This document shows positions 17,757 to 26,736 of a stretch of DNA of 64,000 bases, one piece after another; the stretch's first letter is position 1, and each line of letters begins with the position of its first letter. Origin of the DNA: Schnuerera sp. xch1. GTDB lineage: Bacteria; Bacillota; Clostridia; Tissierellales; Tepidimicrobiaceae. The position numbers and the translations under genes are program-made. The notes under the pieces were generated by a model. That model searched no databases, was not told where the DNA came from, and saw nothing but the letters and a program-made list of their open reading frames with translations. Where the stretch lies: assembly GCF_019931165.1 (NCBI RefSeq), contig NZ_JAIOUP010000003.1, positions 1-64,000 on the forward strand. The letters are read 5' to 3'.

Positions 17757-18914
17757 TTATCTCGCGTATACTATAACTCTTCTTTTTGCAAGTTCTGTTA
17801 TCATTTTTTCAAAGCGCTCTCCTACAAATATATTTTCAGGTTCTACAACTCCTCTCATTCCACCGTGATTATGAGCAATAATTATAGCTGCTATTGATGC
17901 TGGATAAGCTGTTGTTCTCTCCATAGAGGTGATTCCCATATCTTCATCACTATAATCTAATAATTCATATACTTTTTGAACATATTTTCCGTCTTTTAAT
18001 CCTTTTCCTATTACATATAAATAAGTAAAATCTCTAACTCCAGGTATTTTTTTCATTAGTTTGTTAAGAATAACTTCTGAGGCATCTCTAGGGATTACTT
18101 CCATTCCATTTACATTTATTGGTTCCTTACTGAAGAATCCAGCATCGTTCAATATTTGCATTGTTTGATAATGCCCTGGATAACGTAGCGTGTATTCGGC
18201 TGCTTTTTTTACACCTTTTTCGACCATGGTCTTATTTAAACTATATAGACCATCTGTTTTTAAAGCATCGACCTCTCCATAACCAGGTATCAAGAATGTT
18301 TCAAAATTATCAAGAGCATCTTCAACTTCAGGTCTTCCATCTTGGATAACAGTTGGAGGAGTTAGATATAAATCCAATAATGCTTCAACATTGAATAAAA
18401 TCATATAATCTAAAGGTGCCACACCTCTTTTAGTTGGAAGTCCGCCACAGTAAATAGCTGCTTCTTCTAGTTGATCAAATTCATAAGCTAACTGACCTAC
18501 ACATATATTTCCAAATCCAGGGACAATACCTAGTCCTGGCACTGCTAAAACGTTTGCCTTTTTCAATGCTTCATCAAATTTATAATGTTTCTCCCACATC
18601 CAATAATCAGTAAATACTGCCTTTTTGTCTTTTGTCTTTGCCAGTGCTTTGTAAAAGCTTTCTGTAATTTCCCAGGTATGAGGTAAACTATTGACAATTA
18701 CATCTACTTTTGACATTAGAGCGACAGTTTCTTTTTCATTAAAAACATTAAATTTTTCTACTGAAAGTCTATTGTTTTGCATAAGACTTTTAGCTGTTTG
18801 TAGATTTTTATCATCAATATCTGCTATTATTACTTTGGAGTCTTTTTCGAATTGCAATATATCATATGCCACGATTCTTCCTTGGAGTCCACAACCTAGT
18901 ACCAAATATTTCAT
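17757..18914 (-). CDS. Saccharopine dehydrogenase family protein
   Basis: 385 residues. It begins with the nucleotide-binding motif YLVLGCGLQGRIVAYDIL, followed by VDVIVNSLPHTWEI (about 70-83) and VLAVPGLGIVPGFGNI, typical of the saccharopine dehydrogenase/homospermidine-synthase-like group. It probably makes or splits a secondary-amine linkage between an amino acid and a keto acid with NAD(P)H. The exact substrate cannot be told. The ATG seven codons inside the longest frame is used because AAGGAGG sits just before it. Confidence 0.8.
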   Translation of the reverse strand: MKYLVLGCGLQGRIVAYDILQFEKDSKVIIADIDDKNLQTAKSLMQNNRLSVEKFNVFNEKETVALMSKVDVIVNSLPHTWEITESFYKALAKTKDKKAVFTDYWMWEKHYKFDEALKKANVLAVPGLGIVPGFGNICVGQLAYEFDQLEEAAIYCGGLPTKRGVAPLDYMILFNVEALLDLYLTPPTVIQDGRPEVEDALDNFETFLIPGYGEVDALKTDGLYSLNKTMVEKGVKKAAEYTLRYPGHYQTMQILNDAGFFSKEPINVNGMEVIPRDASEVILNKLMKKIPGVRDFTYLYVIGKGLKDGKYVQKVYELLDYSDEDMGITSMERTTAYPASIAAIIIAHNHGGMRGVVEPENIFVGERFEKMITELAKRRVIVYAR

Positions 18915-19873
18915 ATATATTTCCTCCTTGTACAATTAATATTGAATAAATCAGTGAATGAAATCACTGCCTATTCTTAATTTTTATATCTAATTATAAT
19001 AAAGATCAATTCCTTTCTAAACACCAAAAATATCATTTGGCTTCTTATCTTAGCCAATTTTCCAGCACATGTTGGTCTGAACCTTAATGGTCATGTATAA
19101 TATACTTAGACTTGGATTGAAAGAGCCGTTGAATTACTCAAAACTCAAAAAGTGTAAAAGGACTTTGATTTAAGACCTTTTGTTGTCATGGAATTTTATG
19201 AGCATTATTACAAAAATTTTTTCCATTCACTTTACGGATTTGGATATGAGGTCTCTATCACTAATTTTATCTCGCTCAAATTAGAGATTTCTCTGCTTTT
19301 TAAAGCCTAGAAAATTAGTTTTAGGAACTGTTATGCATAAGCTTATTTATATTATCTTCGCCATTCTTAGAGACAAGAATCCCTTTGAACTACGTATGCT
19401 TAAAGAACATACTAGGATATTAGAAACAAAGCATATTGCAACTTAGTAGTACTTGTGTTTGATGTTTAGTTTTCAAAGTTCATCTTGTTTATTTGACCAA
19501 CTATTTCACGTTAACTTTCACTAGATAGTTTTGTCGTTATACTTCTTTTAAATTTTACATTGCAAGATAATTTAATAGCCTTTCACAATTATTTTTCAAA
19601 AAGACTTGATTTTTATTAGCTAGTCACTTACATGATTGCTGTGTTAGCCATTAGAATATAACTAACTAGCAAAGCAACACAATAAAATTATATCAGAATA
19701 TTCAAAAATGTTCATTTATTACATATTCTATAAAAATTTACATTATCCTTCTTATTTATATATTTTTTTAAAAAATTTTTATATCATAAGGACTATGTTG
19801 TTTGACAATAATACCTTAAATATGATACGTTTACTAATAGCTGATGGTAAAAAACCAAAAGGAGAATCAAAAT
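18915..19873. other. Long gap with transposase debris
   Basis: 959 bases without an intact gene. It holds an IS110-like transposase scrap (19161-19275) and, on the minus strand around 19,460-19,490, the string CTTTGAAAACTAAACA, which resembles the leader before 16S rRNA in Firmicutes. Nothing else is recognisable; the stretch 19,560-19,800 is plain AT-rich sequence. Confidence 0.5.
19161..19275 (+). pseudogene. IS110-family transposase remnant (N-terminal domain)
   Basis: In the frame starting at 19161 the translation contains RPFVVMEFYEHYYKNFF followed by GYEVSITNFI. This resembles the DEDD-domain stretch of IS110 transposases, which read like VVGMEATGHYW..L...L...GYEV.L.NP. The catalytic-region Gly and Thr are replaced and the frame is closed on both sides, so it is a dead scrap. 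Confidence 0.5.
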
Positions 19874-20623
19874 ATGAATGAAAAAAAAGTATTAGCAACA
19901 ATTAATGGAAAAGATATTACACAACAGGATGTATATGCTTTTCTAAATCAATTACCACCACAAACTGCAGCACAGTTTAATTCATCAGAAGGTATGAAAA
20001 GATTAACAAATGAACTTGTAAATCAAGAACTTCTTTATTTAGACGCAATTGAAAATGGATTAGATAAGGAAGAGGAATTTAAGGAACAATTAGAAAAAGT
20101 TAGAGGAAATGTATTGAAACAATATGCTATTAACAAATTAATGTCTGGAACAACAACTTCTGAAGAAGAGATGGAAGAATTCTATAATACTCAACAAGAA
20201 AACTTTAAGGTTCCAGAAAAGGTACGAGCAAGCCATATATTGATTGATGATGAAGAAAAGGCCAATAGTATACTTAGTGAAATAAATGATGGCTTATCTT
20301 TTGGAGAAGCAGCCAAAAAATATTCTACTTGCCCTTCAAAAGAAAATGGAGGAGACCTAGGAGAGTTTTCTAGAGGTAAAATGGTACCAGAATTTGAAAA
20401 TGCTGCTTTTGATATGAAAGAAGGAGAAATAAGCGAACCTGTTAAATCTCAATTTGGGTATCATATAATAAAAGTAACTGGAAAGAAGGAACCAAGTATT
20501 AGTTCATTTGAAGAGGTAAAAGATCAAATTGAAAAACATCTAGTAGGACTAAAACAACAGGAAAAGTACTTAAATAAAACTAATGAGCTAAAGGACAAAT
20601 ATGAGGTAAAGACATATTTATAA
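19874..20623 (+). CDS. Parvulin-type peptidyl-prolyl isomerase (no signal peptide)
   Basis: 249 residues. Unlike the relative at 14531-15424, it has no membrane helix or signal, so it is probably cytoplasmic. SurA_N-like helices (about 10-110) are followed by a rotamase domain (about 115-210) with VRASHILIDDEEKA, NGGDLGEFSRGKMVPEFE and QFGYHIIKV. A Cys in YSTCPSKENGG replaces the usual Asp/Ser. The ATG at 19874 is chosen because AAGGAG lies nine bases before it. It ends in its own terminator. Confidence 0.85.
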   Translation: MNEKKVLATINGKDITQQDVYAFLNQLPPQTAAQFNSSEGMKRLTNELVNQELLYLDAIENGLDKEEEFKEQLEKVRGNVLKQYAINKLMSGTTTSEEEMEEFYNTQQENFKVPEKVRASHILIDDEEKANSILSEINDGLSFGEAAKKYSTCPSKENGGDLGEFSRGKMVPEFENAAFDMKEGEISEPVKSQFGYHIIKVTGKKEPSISSFEEVKDQIEKHLVGLKQQEKYLNKTNELKDKYEVKTYL

Positions 20624-20642
20624 AATTATGCATAATAGATTT

Positions 20643-20672
20643 AAAGACACCTAATAGCAGGTGTCTTTTTTT
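20643..20672. terminator. Terminator between parvulin gene and rpsD
   Basis: AAAGACACCT (20643-20652), six-base loop, AGGTGTCTTT (20659-20668) and more Ts. It also serves the convergent S4 gene weakly. Confidence 0.9.
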
Positions 20673-21267
20673 ATAGACTTGAGTAAAATTCTACAACTAA
20701 TTGATCTTCAATTTCAATTGGTACTTCTTCTCTTTCTGGCAATCTAATTAATTTACCTGAAAAACTTGATTCATCTTTTTCTAGATAAGGATATGCATTG
20801 GGAAAACTTGAAAGATAATTTTCTTCAAATAATTCCACGTTTCTTGATTTTTCCTTTAAAGAAATTGTATCTCCTATGTTTATTCTGTAAGATGGTATAT
20901 TGATCTTTTTATCATTGACTCTAATATGGCCATGTACAACCATTTGTCTTGCTTGTCTTATAGAAGAAGCAAAACCTAGTCGATATACCAAATTATCCAA
21001 TCTTGTTTCCAATATTTTAATTAAAGCGTGTCCAGTTAATTCACTTGAACTTTTAGCTTCCTGTACATATCCAGCAAATTGTTTTTCCATTACTCCATAA
21101 TAAGCTTTTAACCTTTGTTTTTCAAGTAATTGTTGTCCATAATTTGATAGCCTTTTATCGGCTCTTGAAGTACCTTTTCTTGCTCTATTCATAGCCTTTG
21201 GATGACCACATATATTCAATCCTAATCTTCTACATTCTTTAAATCTAGGTTTCATTGTCTTTGCCAA
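20671..21267 (-). CDS. rpsD: Ribosomal protein S4, stand-alone paralogue
   Basis: 198 residues. After a basic N-terminal domain ([20 protein letters not shown]) comes the S4 RNA-binding domain (about 90-150; [29 protein letters not shown]) and the usual C-terminal end. S4 nucleates 30S assembly. Only two Cys remain in the N-terminal region, so the four-Cys zinc ribbon is absent (C-minus type). Start is TTG, nine bases after GGAG; longer frames lack a ribosome site. It is not in a ribosomal operon, so a second copy probably exists elsewhere. A Fur-type box lies 80 bases upstream. Confidence 0.85.
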   Translation of the reverse strand: MAKTMKPRFKECRRLGLNICGHPKAMNRARKGTSRADKRLSNYGQQLLEKQRLKAYYGVMEKQFAGYVQEAKSSSELTGHALIKILETRLDNLVYRLGFASSIRQARQMVVHGHIRVNDKKINIPSYRINIGDTISLKEKSRNVELFEENYLSSFPNAYPYLEKDESSFSGKLIRLPEREEVPIEIEDQLVVEFYSSL

Positions 21268-21346
21268 AATTATCAACTCCATTTTATATTTTGCCGCGAT
21301 AATTTTAAGCCAATAATAATATAGCATAAAATGATCAAAAAGTAAA

Positions 21347-21361
21347 TGATAATTATTATCA
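21347..21361. promoter_or_regulatory. Perfect Fur-type 7-1-7 operator
   Basis: TGATAATTATTATCA fits the Bacillus Fur consensus TGATAATNATTATCA exactly. It lies between the S4 paralogue (start 80 bases away, minus strand) and the nqr-type operon (start 166 bases away, plus strand), so it could control either. PerR and Zur boxes differ at the outer bases. Confidence 0.6.
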
Positions 21362-21526
21362 ATAAGAAGAAAGAAATGGATTATATTCCAATATAAATGA
21401 AGTTGAATAATATGTAATAAGTTATTTTATATTTATCGACCTATATGTTTTTATTAGACGATAAAGGGAATATATTGTATATAGCTTAGAAATTTGATTA
21501 GATATAAAATTTGTGGAGGTGGTAGC

Positions 21527-22501
21527 TTGATTTCCGAATTTTTAAAGGCGCATTTTATAAAGCAAAAGATGATGAGAACAGTAATTGTTTCTTTAATACC
21601 GTTGATTTTAACATCTATATATTTTTTTGGATGGAGATCTTTAATTCTTCTTATGGTAGTGACAATATTTGGGATTTCTACTGAATGGATTTATGAAAAA
21701 AAGCAAAATAAAAAAATATCAGAAGCAATATTGGTGACTTGTATACTTTACACATTGACTTTACCTGCTCGTACACCTTTCTGGATAGCGAGTATAGGTA
21801 TTGTATTTGGAGTGTTCTTTGCTAAAGAGGTATTTGGTGGATTTGGGAGGAATCTATTTAATCCAGCATTGGTTGCAAGAGCTTTTGTATATATAAGTTT
21901 TCCCGAACCATTAACAGCTCAATGGTCTATACCTGCAGTTGGTTTTCCAGGAGGATTTGTAAAGTACCTAACAAAAAATATTGATGTATTATCGCAGTCT
22001 ACTCCCATGTTAACATTTAGGGAAACAGGATTTATAGAACCTTTGGATAGCTTGTTACTAGGCAATGTAGCGGGTTCCTTAGGTGAGACTAGTGCTATTT
22101 TGATAATTATTGCGGGTATATATCTGCTCTATAAGAAGGTAGCTGCTTGGCAGACTATGACAGGGGTTATTGCTGGGTTTATGATAGCTAATACTGTCTT
22201 TTATATATTGGGAAGTTCTCAAATTCCAAATCCCATTTTTGGTATATTATCTGGTGGATTTCTTTTTGGAACGGTATTTATGGTAACAGATCCTATATCT
22301 TCACCTAAGACTAAAGGAGGGAAATGGATATATGGTATCCTTATAGGAATTGTTACAGTAATAATACGCGGATATGCATTGTTCGCAGGAGGTATGATGT
22401 TTTCTATATTGATTGGCAATACATTTGCACCGATTATTGATGAAGGAATTAAATATGTAAAGAAGATGAAAAAGGAAAAACGAGAAGAGGTGACAGCATG
22501 A
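21527..22501 (+). CDS. NqrB/RnfD family membrane subunit
   Basis: 324 residues with about nine membrane helices. It has NqrB/RnfD landmarks: FGGFGRNLFNPALVARAF, the covalent-FMN region DVLSQSTPM (Thr is the usual attachment residue) and SGGFLFGTVFMVTDPISSP. The length is closer to RnfD than to NqrB (about 410). It is the first gene of a five-gene operon. Start is TTG, five bases after GGAGGTG; the longer frame from 21494 lacks a site. It should carry electrons across the membrane and couple this to Na+ or H+ movement. Confidence 0.85.
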   Translation: MISEFLKAHFIKQKMMRTVIVSLIPLILTSIYFFGWRSLILLMVVTIFGISTEWIYEKKQNKKISEAILVTCILYTLTLPARTPFWIASIGIVFGVFFAKEVFGGFGRNLFNPALVARAFVYISFPEPLTAQWSIPAVGFPGGFVKYLTKNIDVLSQSTPMLTFRETGFIEPLDSLLLGNVAGSLGETSAILIIIAGIYLLYKKVAAWQTMTGVIAGFMIANTVFYILGSSQIPNPIFGILSGGFLFGTVFMVTDPISSPKTKGGKWIYGILIGIVTVIIRGYALFAGGMMFSILIGNTFAPIIDEGIKYVKKMKKEKREEVTA

Positions 22502-23112
22502 TAAATTCAAAGAATTCATTTGTATATACTATATTATTCATGATATTAATCACAGCATTTTTCACTTTTTTACTAGCTGGTCTAAATCATATGACTTCAG
22601 ATGCGATAGCTCTAAATGAAGAGACAGATTTAAGAAGCACTATACTGTACGTATTTGATATAAATCCAAATTCTAATGATCCTAAGATAATAGAAGAGAC
22701 CTTTGATAAATATGTAGAATCTAAGCAGATAGGAGATGAAACAATTTATTATATAGAAAAAAATGGTGAAATTATTGCCTATGCTTTCCCCGTAAATGGT
22801 GTAGCTCTATGGGGATCCATTCAAGCTTATGCGTCAGTATCTGCAGATTTTACAGAATTATTGGGAATTGATTTCATATCCCACAATGAAACTCCAGGAT
22901 TAGGAGGAAGGATTACCGAAGAATGGTTTAAGGAACAGTTTAGGGGATTGGATCTGACCAAATCAGATAATGAAGAATATATTAAGTACCGACCTGCTCC
23001 CAATGGTAATGTTGATGCTATAACAGGTGCTACAATAACTTCAAATGCAGTAAGAGATATATTTAACGAGAATATACATGAATTTATCAATAAAGAGGGG
23101 GGAGAAATGTAA
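22498..23112 (+). CDS. NqrC/RnfG family FMN-binding subunit
   Basis: 204 residues: one N-terminal helix (about 9-30) then an outside FMN-binding domain. The flavinylation motif is DAITGATITS near residue 181, where the last Thr would bind FMN covalently (needs an ApbE transferase, not in this window). NETPGLGGRI is the family's other marker. The ATG overlaps the previous stop (ATGA), showing translational coupling. Confidence 0.9.
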   Translation: MINSKNSFVYTILFMILITAFFTFLLAGLNHMTSDAIALNEETDLRSTILYVFDINPNSNDPKIIEETFDKYVESKQIGDETIYYIEKNGEIIAYAFPVNGVALWGSIQAYASVSADFTELLGIDFISHNETPGLGGRITEEWFKEQFRGLDLTKSDNEEYIKYRPAPNGNVDAITGATITSNAVRDIFNENIHEFINKEGGEM

Positions 23113-23738
23113 TGACAGGGGATAGTACAAAGAAAATTTTTAATAAAGGAATATGGGAAGATAATCCAATAGTTAGGCAGATTATAGGAATATGTTCAGC
23201 TTTAGCGGTGACCAATTTAATGCTTAATTCATTGATAATGGGATTAGCATTGACATTTGTAACAGCCTTTTCTGAGTTAACAGTATCATTGATTAGAAAG
23301 TATATCCCTAAACATATTAGGATGATGGTTCAGGTGCTTATAATTTCGGTTTATGTAATAATTGTAGATTTGTTTTTAAAAGGTTATTATCCTGAAATGA
23401 GTAGAGCTTTAGGCCCATATGTAGGCCTTATAATAACAAATTGTATCATAATGGGGAGATGCGAAGGATATGCACAGAACAATCCTCCATTCAATTCTTT
23501 TTTAGATGGTATAGCTTCAGGAATCGGCTATACAATAATACTTCTTGCTATATCATTTGTTAGAGAGCTACTAGGGTTTGGGACTATATTTGGATTTCAA
23601 GTCTTAAGTGATTGGTGGACTAATTGGACTATAATGGTAATGCCACCATCTGCATTCTTTATACTGGGAGTGATAGTATGGTGGGCTAGAAGTAGATATG
23701 AGAAAGAAGAAAGAGAAAGGAGGAAAGCAACATCATGA
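23112..23738 (+). CDS. NqrD/RnfE family membrane subunit
   Basis: 208 residues with six membrane helices. NPIVRQIIGICSALAVTN at the start, the central GLIITNCIIMGRCEGYA (with the conserved Cys in a half-helix that binds the shared Fe-S site in NQR/RNF) and LGFGTIFGF are typical. With its partner, the NqrE/RnfA-type protein, it forms the membrane core where electrons cross. It starts one base into the previous stop. Confidence 0.9.
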   Translation: MTGDSTKKIFNKGIWEDNPIVRQIIGICSALAVTNLMLNSLIMGLALTFVTAFSELTVSLIRKYIPKHIRMMVQVLIISVYVIIVDLFLKGYYPEMSRALGPYVGLIITNCIIMGRCEGYAQNNPPFNSFLDGIASGIGYTIILLAISFVRELLGFGTIFGFQVLSDWWTNWTIMVMPPSAFFILGVIVWWARSRYEKEERERRKATS

Positions 23739-24325
23739 TAGAACTCAATCCTTTCATAATATTCATTGCAGCAATATTTACAAATAATATGATTTTTAGT
23801 TATTTTTTAGGGATGTGTTCATTTATTTCAGTTTCTAACGAAATACCTACATCTTTGGGATTAGGGCAAGCTGTTACTTTTGTTTTGACATTCACGACAA
23901 TGCTAAATTATATTATATATCACAATATATTAGTGCCTTTAAATTTAGAGTACTTAAGATTTATAGTATTTATTGTAAGCATTGCAGCTTTTGTACAATT
24001 AGTTGAGATGATCATAGAAAGATATTTTTCAAACCTTTATTATACTCTTGGCATATTCTTGCCTTTGATTACTGTTAACTGTGCTATATTGGGTGTTTCC
24101 TTATTCATGGTAATTAGAAATTATACCTTCCTTCAATCCGTTGGATATGCTGTAGGATCAGGACTAGGTTGGACATTGGCAATAGTTGCTATGGCTGGTG
24201 CTAAGCAGAGAATTAAAAACAACAAACTCCCTAAAGGACTAGAAGGACCAGGCATAACATTAATAATAACAGGATTAATGGCCTTAGCATTTGTTGGATT
24301 TTCAGGTATAGTACAGATTCAATAG
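23735..24325 (+). CDS. NqrE/RnfA family membrane subunit
   Basis: 196 residues with six membrane helices. NNMIFSYFLGMCSFISVS carries one conserved Cys and LPLITVNCAILGVSLF the second, mirroring NqrD/RnfE. The start overlaps the preceding stop by four bases. It is followed after 10 bases by the NqrF-type gene. Confidence 0.9.
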   Translation: MIELNPFIIFIAAIFTNNMIFSYFLGMCSFISVSNEIPTSLGLGQAVTFVLTFTTMLNYIIYHNILVPLNLEYLRFIVFIVSIAAFVQLVEMIIERYFSNLYYTLGIFLPLITVNCAILGVSLFMVIRNYTFLQSVGYAVGSGLGWTLAIVAMAGAKQRIKNNKLPKGLEGPGITLIITGLMALAFVGFSGIVQIQ

Positions 24326-24335
24326 GAGGGATTAT

Positions 24336-25433
24336 ATGCAGACTATATTGACTACAACAGCAATTGTAACAGCTTTTACAGGAATACTAGCTTTTTTACT
24401 GACTCTTGCTAATAAGACCATAGCAAATTATGGAGAGTTAAAGATTACTATAAATGATGAAAAGGAACATATAGTGCAAGGTGGAAGTTCTCTACTATCG
24501 TCCTTAATAGATGAGAAGATTTTCATACCTTCTGCCTGCGGTGGAAAAGGAACTTGTGGTTATTGTAAGGTTAAGGTATTAGAAGGCGGAGGACCAATTC
24601 TACCAACAGAATTGCCTTGGCTTACAGAAGAAGAACTCGATGATAATATAAGACTTTCATGTCAATGTAAAGTAAAGGAAGATATGAAGATTGAAGTACC
24701 GGAGGAATTATTTAATGTTAAGGAATATGAAACTACAGTAGAATTGATAGAAGATATGACACCTGAGATAAAAAAATTGAGATTAAGATTAAATGAAGGT
24801 GAAGAGATCAACTTTAAACCTGGTCAATATATACAGCTTAAAGTACCAACGTATAAAGGTAATGATGAAGAAGTATTTAAAGCCTATTCCATTGCTTCAT
24901 CACCTATGAATAAGAATTATATTGATCTATATATAGGATATACTGGAGGCATAGCAACTACTTATATTCATAAATTTCTTAAAGAAGGTAATAGGGTTAA
25001 AATAAATGGGCCTTATGGGGACTTTTATTATCATGGGGAAACCAATAGAGAAATGATATTAATAGCAGTAGCTACGGGGATAGCTCCTATACTTTCAATT
25101 CTTCGTCACATAAAGGAGAATAATATAAAGAGAAAAGTTACCTTTTATTTTGGAGCTAAAACACCAGATGATCTGTTTGAATTGGATTTAATAAAGAATT
25201 TAGAAGAAGAACTATATGATTTTAGATTCATATCAACCCTATCTAGAGTAAAGGAAGAACATAACTGGACAGGAGAAGAAGGCAGAGTTAATGTTGCCTT
25301 AGAAAAGTATATACAAGGTGCAGGCAACAAGGAAGCATATCTATGTGGAAGCCCACCCATGATAGATTCTGTAATTAAGGTTTTAACTGAAAAGGGTTTT
25401 ACAGAAGATGTAATTTATTATGATAAGTTTTGA
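24336..25433 (+). CDS. NqrF-type NADH dehydrogenase subunit
   Basis: 365 residues: one membrane helix (about 5-25), then a plant-type [2Fe-2S] domain (CGGKGTCGYC, with the fourth Cys in RLSCQC), then a ferredoxin-reductase-like FAD domain (KAYSIASSPMN) and an NAD domain (ATGIAPILSILRH, YLCGSPPMI). This is the NADH-oxidising subunit of Na+-NQR, not an RnfB or RnfC. It is the last gene of the operon and ends at a terminator. No NqrA gene is on either side. Confidence 0.9.
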   Translation: MQTILTTTAIVTAFTGILAFLLTLANKTIANYGELKITINDEKEHIVQGGSSLLSSLIDEKIFIPSACGGKGTCGYCKVKVLEGGGPILPTELPWLTEEELDDNIRLSCQCKVKEDMKIEVPEELFNVKEYETTVELIEDMTPEIKKLRLRLNEGEEINFKPGQYIQLKVPTYKGNDEEVFKAYSIASSPMNKNYIDLYIGYTGGIATTYIHKFLKEGNRVKINGPYGDFYYHGETNREMILIAVATGIAPILSILRHIKENNIKRKVTFYFGAKTPDDLFELDLIKNLEEELYDFRFISTLSRVKEEHNWTGEEGRVNVALEKYIQGAGNKEAYLCGSPPMIDSVIKVLTEKGFTEDVIYYDKF

Positions 25434-25439
25434 TAAGAC

Positions 25440-25462
25440 AGGGCATTATTATCTAATGCCCT
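25440..25462 (+). terminator. Terminator of the nqr-type operon
   Basis: AGGGCATTA (25440-25448), five-base loop, TAATGCCCT (25454-25462), followed by a T-rich stretch. Confidence 0.8.
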
Positions 25463-25572
25463 AATCAATTTTACCCCTTTAAATATTTCATTTATGATTA
25501 AACATTAATAGCCAAACGTATACTAAATATGATAATATTCAATTATAACCAATAAGATAAAGAGGTGTATAT

Positions 25573-26415
25573 ATGATTAATCTTGGAGAAATGCAAAAAT
25601 TAGAGGTAAAAAGGGAGGCGTCTATAGGGGTATTTTTAAATACTAAGGAGGAAAATAGAAGAGGCGGAGAAGATGTATTATTGCCTAAAAAGGAAGTACC
25701 AGAAGGTACAAAAATAGGAGATACATTAGAAGTATTTATTTATAAAGATTCTGAAGATAGGTTGATTGCAACTACAAAAAAAACAAAGGTAACCCTAGGA
25801 GAAATAGGACTTTTAAGGGTAGTAGATATAACAAGAATAGGAGCATTTTTGGATTGGGGATTGGAAAAGGATTTGTTTTTACCTTTTAAGGAACAAACAA
25901 TGAGATTAGAAAAAGGAAAAGAGTATTTAATAGGACTTTACATAGATAAAAGTGACAGGCTATGTGCTACAATGAAGATAAGAGATTTTCTAAGAACTGA
26001 TTCCCCATATAAAAGGAATGATTGGGTAAAAGGCATTATATATAGTATAAATGATGAAATAGGAGCTTTTGTTGCAGTAGATAATAAATATGAAGGATTG
26101 ATACCAAAGAAAGAGCTAATTGGAGTCTATGAACCCGGAGAGGAAGTTGATTTAAGGATAATAAAAGTAAAAGAAGATGGGAAGTTAGATCTTAGTTTAA
26201 GAGATAAGGCCTATCTACAAATAGATAAAGACGCTGAAATAATTCTAAAAAAGCTTAAGGAAAATGGAGGCATGCTCGTATTAAATGATCATAGTTCTCC
26301 TAAAAGGATAAGAAGAGAATTAAATATGAGTAAATCAGCATTCAAAAAGGCAGTAGGAAGGCTTCTAAAAGAAAGAAAAATTAAGTTCATTGAAGGGGGC
26401 ATAAAATTATCATGA
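25573..26415 (+). CDS. cvfB: CvfB family S1-type RNA-binding protein
   Basis: 280 residues. Three S1-like barrels are visible: about 1-65, 70-135 (RVVDITRIGAFLDWGLEKDLFLPF) and 145-210 (GAFVAVDNKYEGLIPKKEL). A C-terminal winged helix follows (KENGGMLVLNDHSSPKRIRRELNMSKSAFKKAVGRL). This is the CvfB/YitL layout; in Staphylococcus it binds RNA and affects virulence gene expression. It is transcribed alone. Confidence 0.9.
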   Translation: MINLGEMQKLEVKREASIGVFLNTKEENRRGGEDVLLPKKEVPEGTKIGDTLEVFIYKDSEDRLIATTKKTKVTLGEIGLLRVVDITRIGAFLDWGLEKDLFLPFKEQTMRLEKGKEYLIGLYIDKSDRLCATMKIRDFLRTDSPYKRNDWVKGIIYSINDEIGAFVAVDNKYEGLIPKKELIGVYEPGEEVDLRIIKVKEDGKLDLSLRDKAYLQIDKDAEIILKKLKENGGMLVLNDHSSPKRIRRELNMSKSAFKKAVGRLLKERKIKFIEGGIKLS

Positions 26416-26471
26416 AACTATACTAGTCCTATGGAATATATTATTATAACTATATCTATAGGGGTGGTTAG

Positions 26472-26639
26472 ATGAAACATGTAACTATTATGGAATATGG
26501 TGATAGCTCTACTATAGAGGAAAAGGTTGATGAATGGATTTTAGAGAATGAAGATTCAGTACTAGAGATAATAGACATTGAATATATTGAGAATGGAAAT
26601 ACGTATTTAGCAACAATTACTTATGAAGAAAGAGAATAA
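26472..26639 (+). CDS. Small conserved-looking protein (Cse60-like size and pattern)
   Basis: 55 residues, MKHVTIMEYGDSSTIEEKVDEWI at the start and a closing beta pair (IEYIENGNTYLATITYEERE). GGGGTGG precedes the ATG. The pattern (short strand, acidic helix, EI.DI.Y, then strands) is reminiscent of small sporulation-associated proteins such as Cse60, but the match is weak and the function is unknown. Confidence 0.55.
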   Translation: MKHVTIMEYGDSSTIEEKVDEWILENEDSVLEIIDIEYIENGNTYLATITYEERE

Positions 26640-26736
26640 AAAACATATTAATTTTGCATAAGTAGTGGAAAGTATATTTCTATTAGGTGTATAATACTAA
26701 AGAAAATATAATATTAAATACTTAGGGAGTGTTAAC

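Noticed and set aside
21527-25433. Annotation as a complete RNF complex
   Set aside because: No RnfB or RnfC is present and the last gene has the 2Fe-2S/FAD/NAD layout of NqrF.
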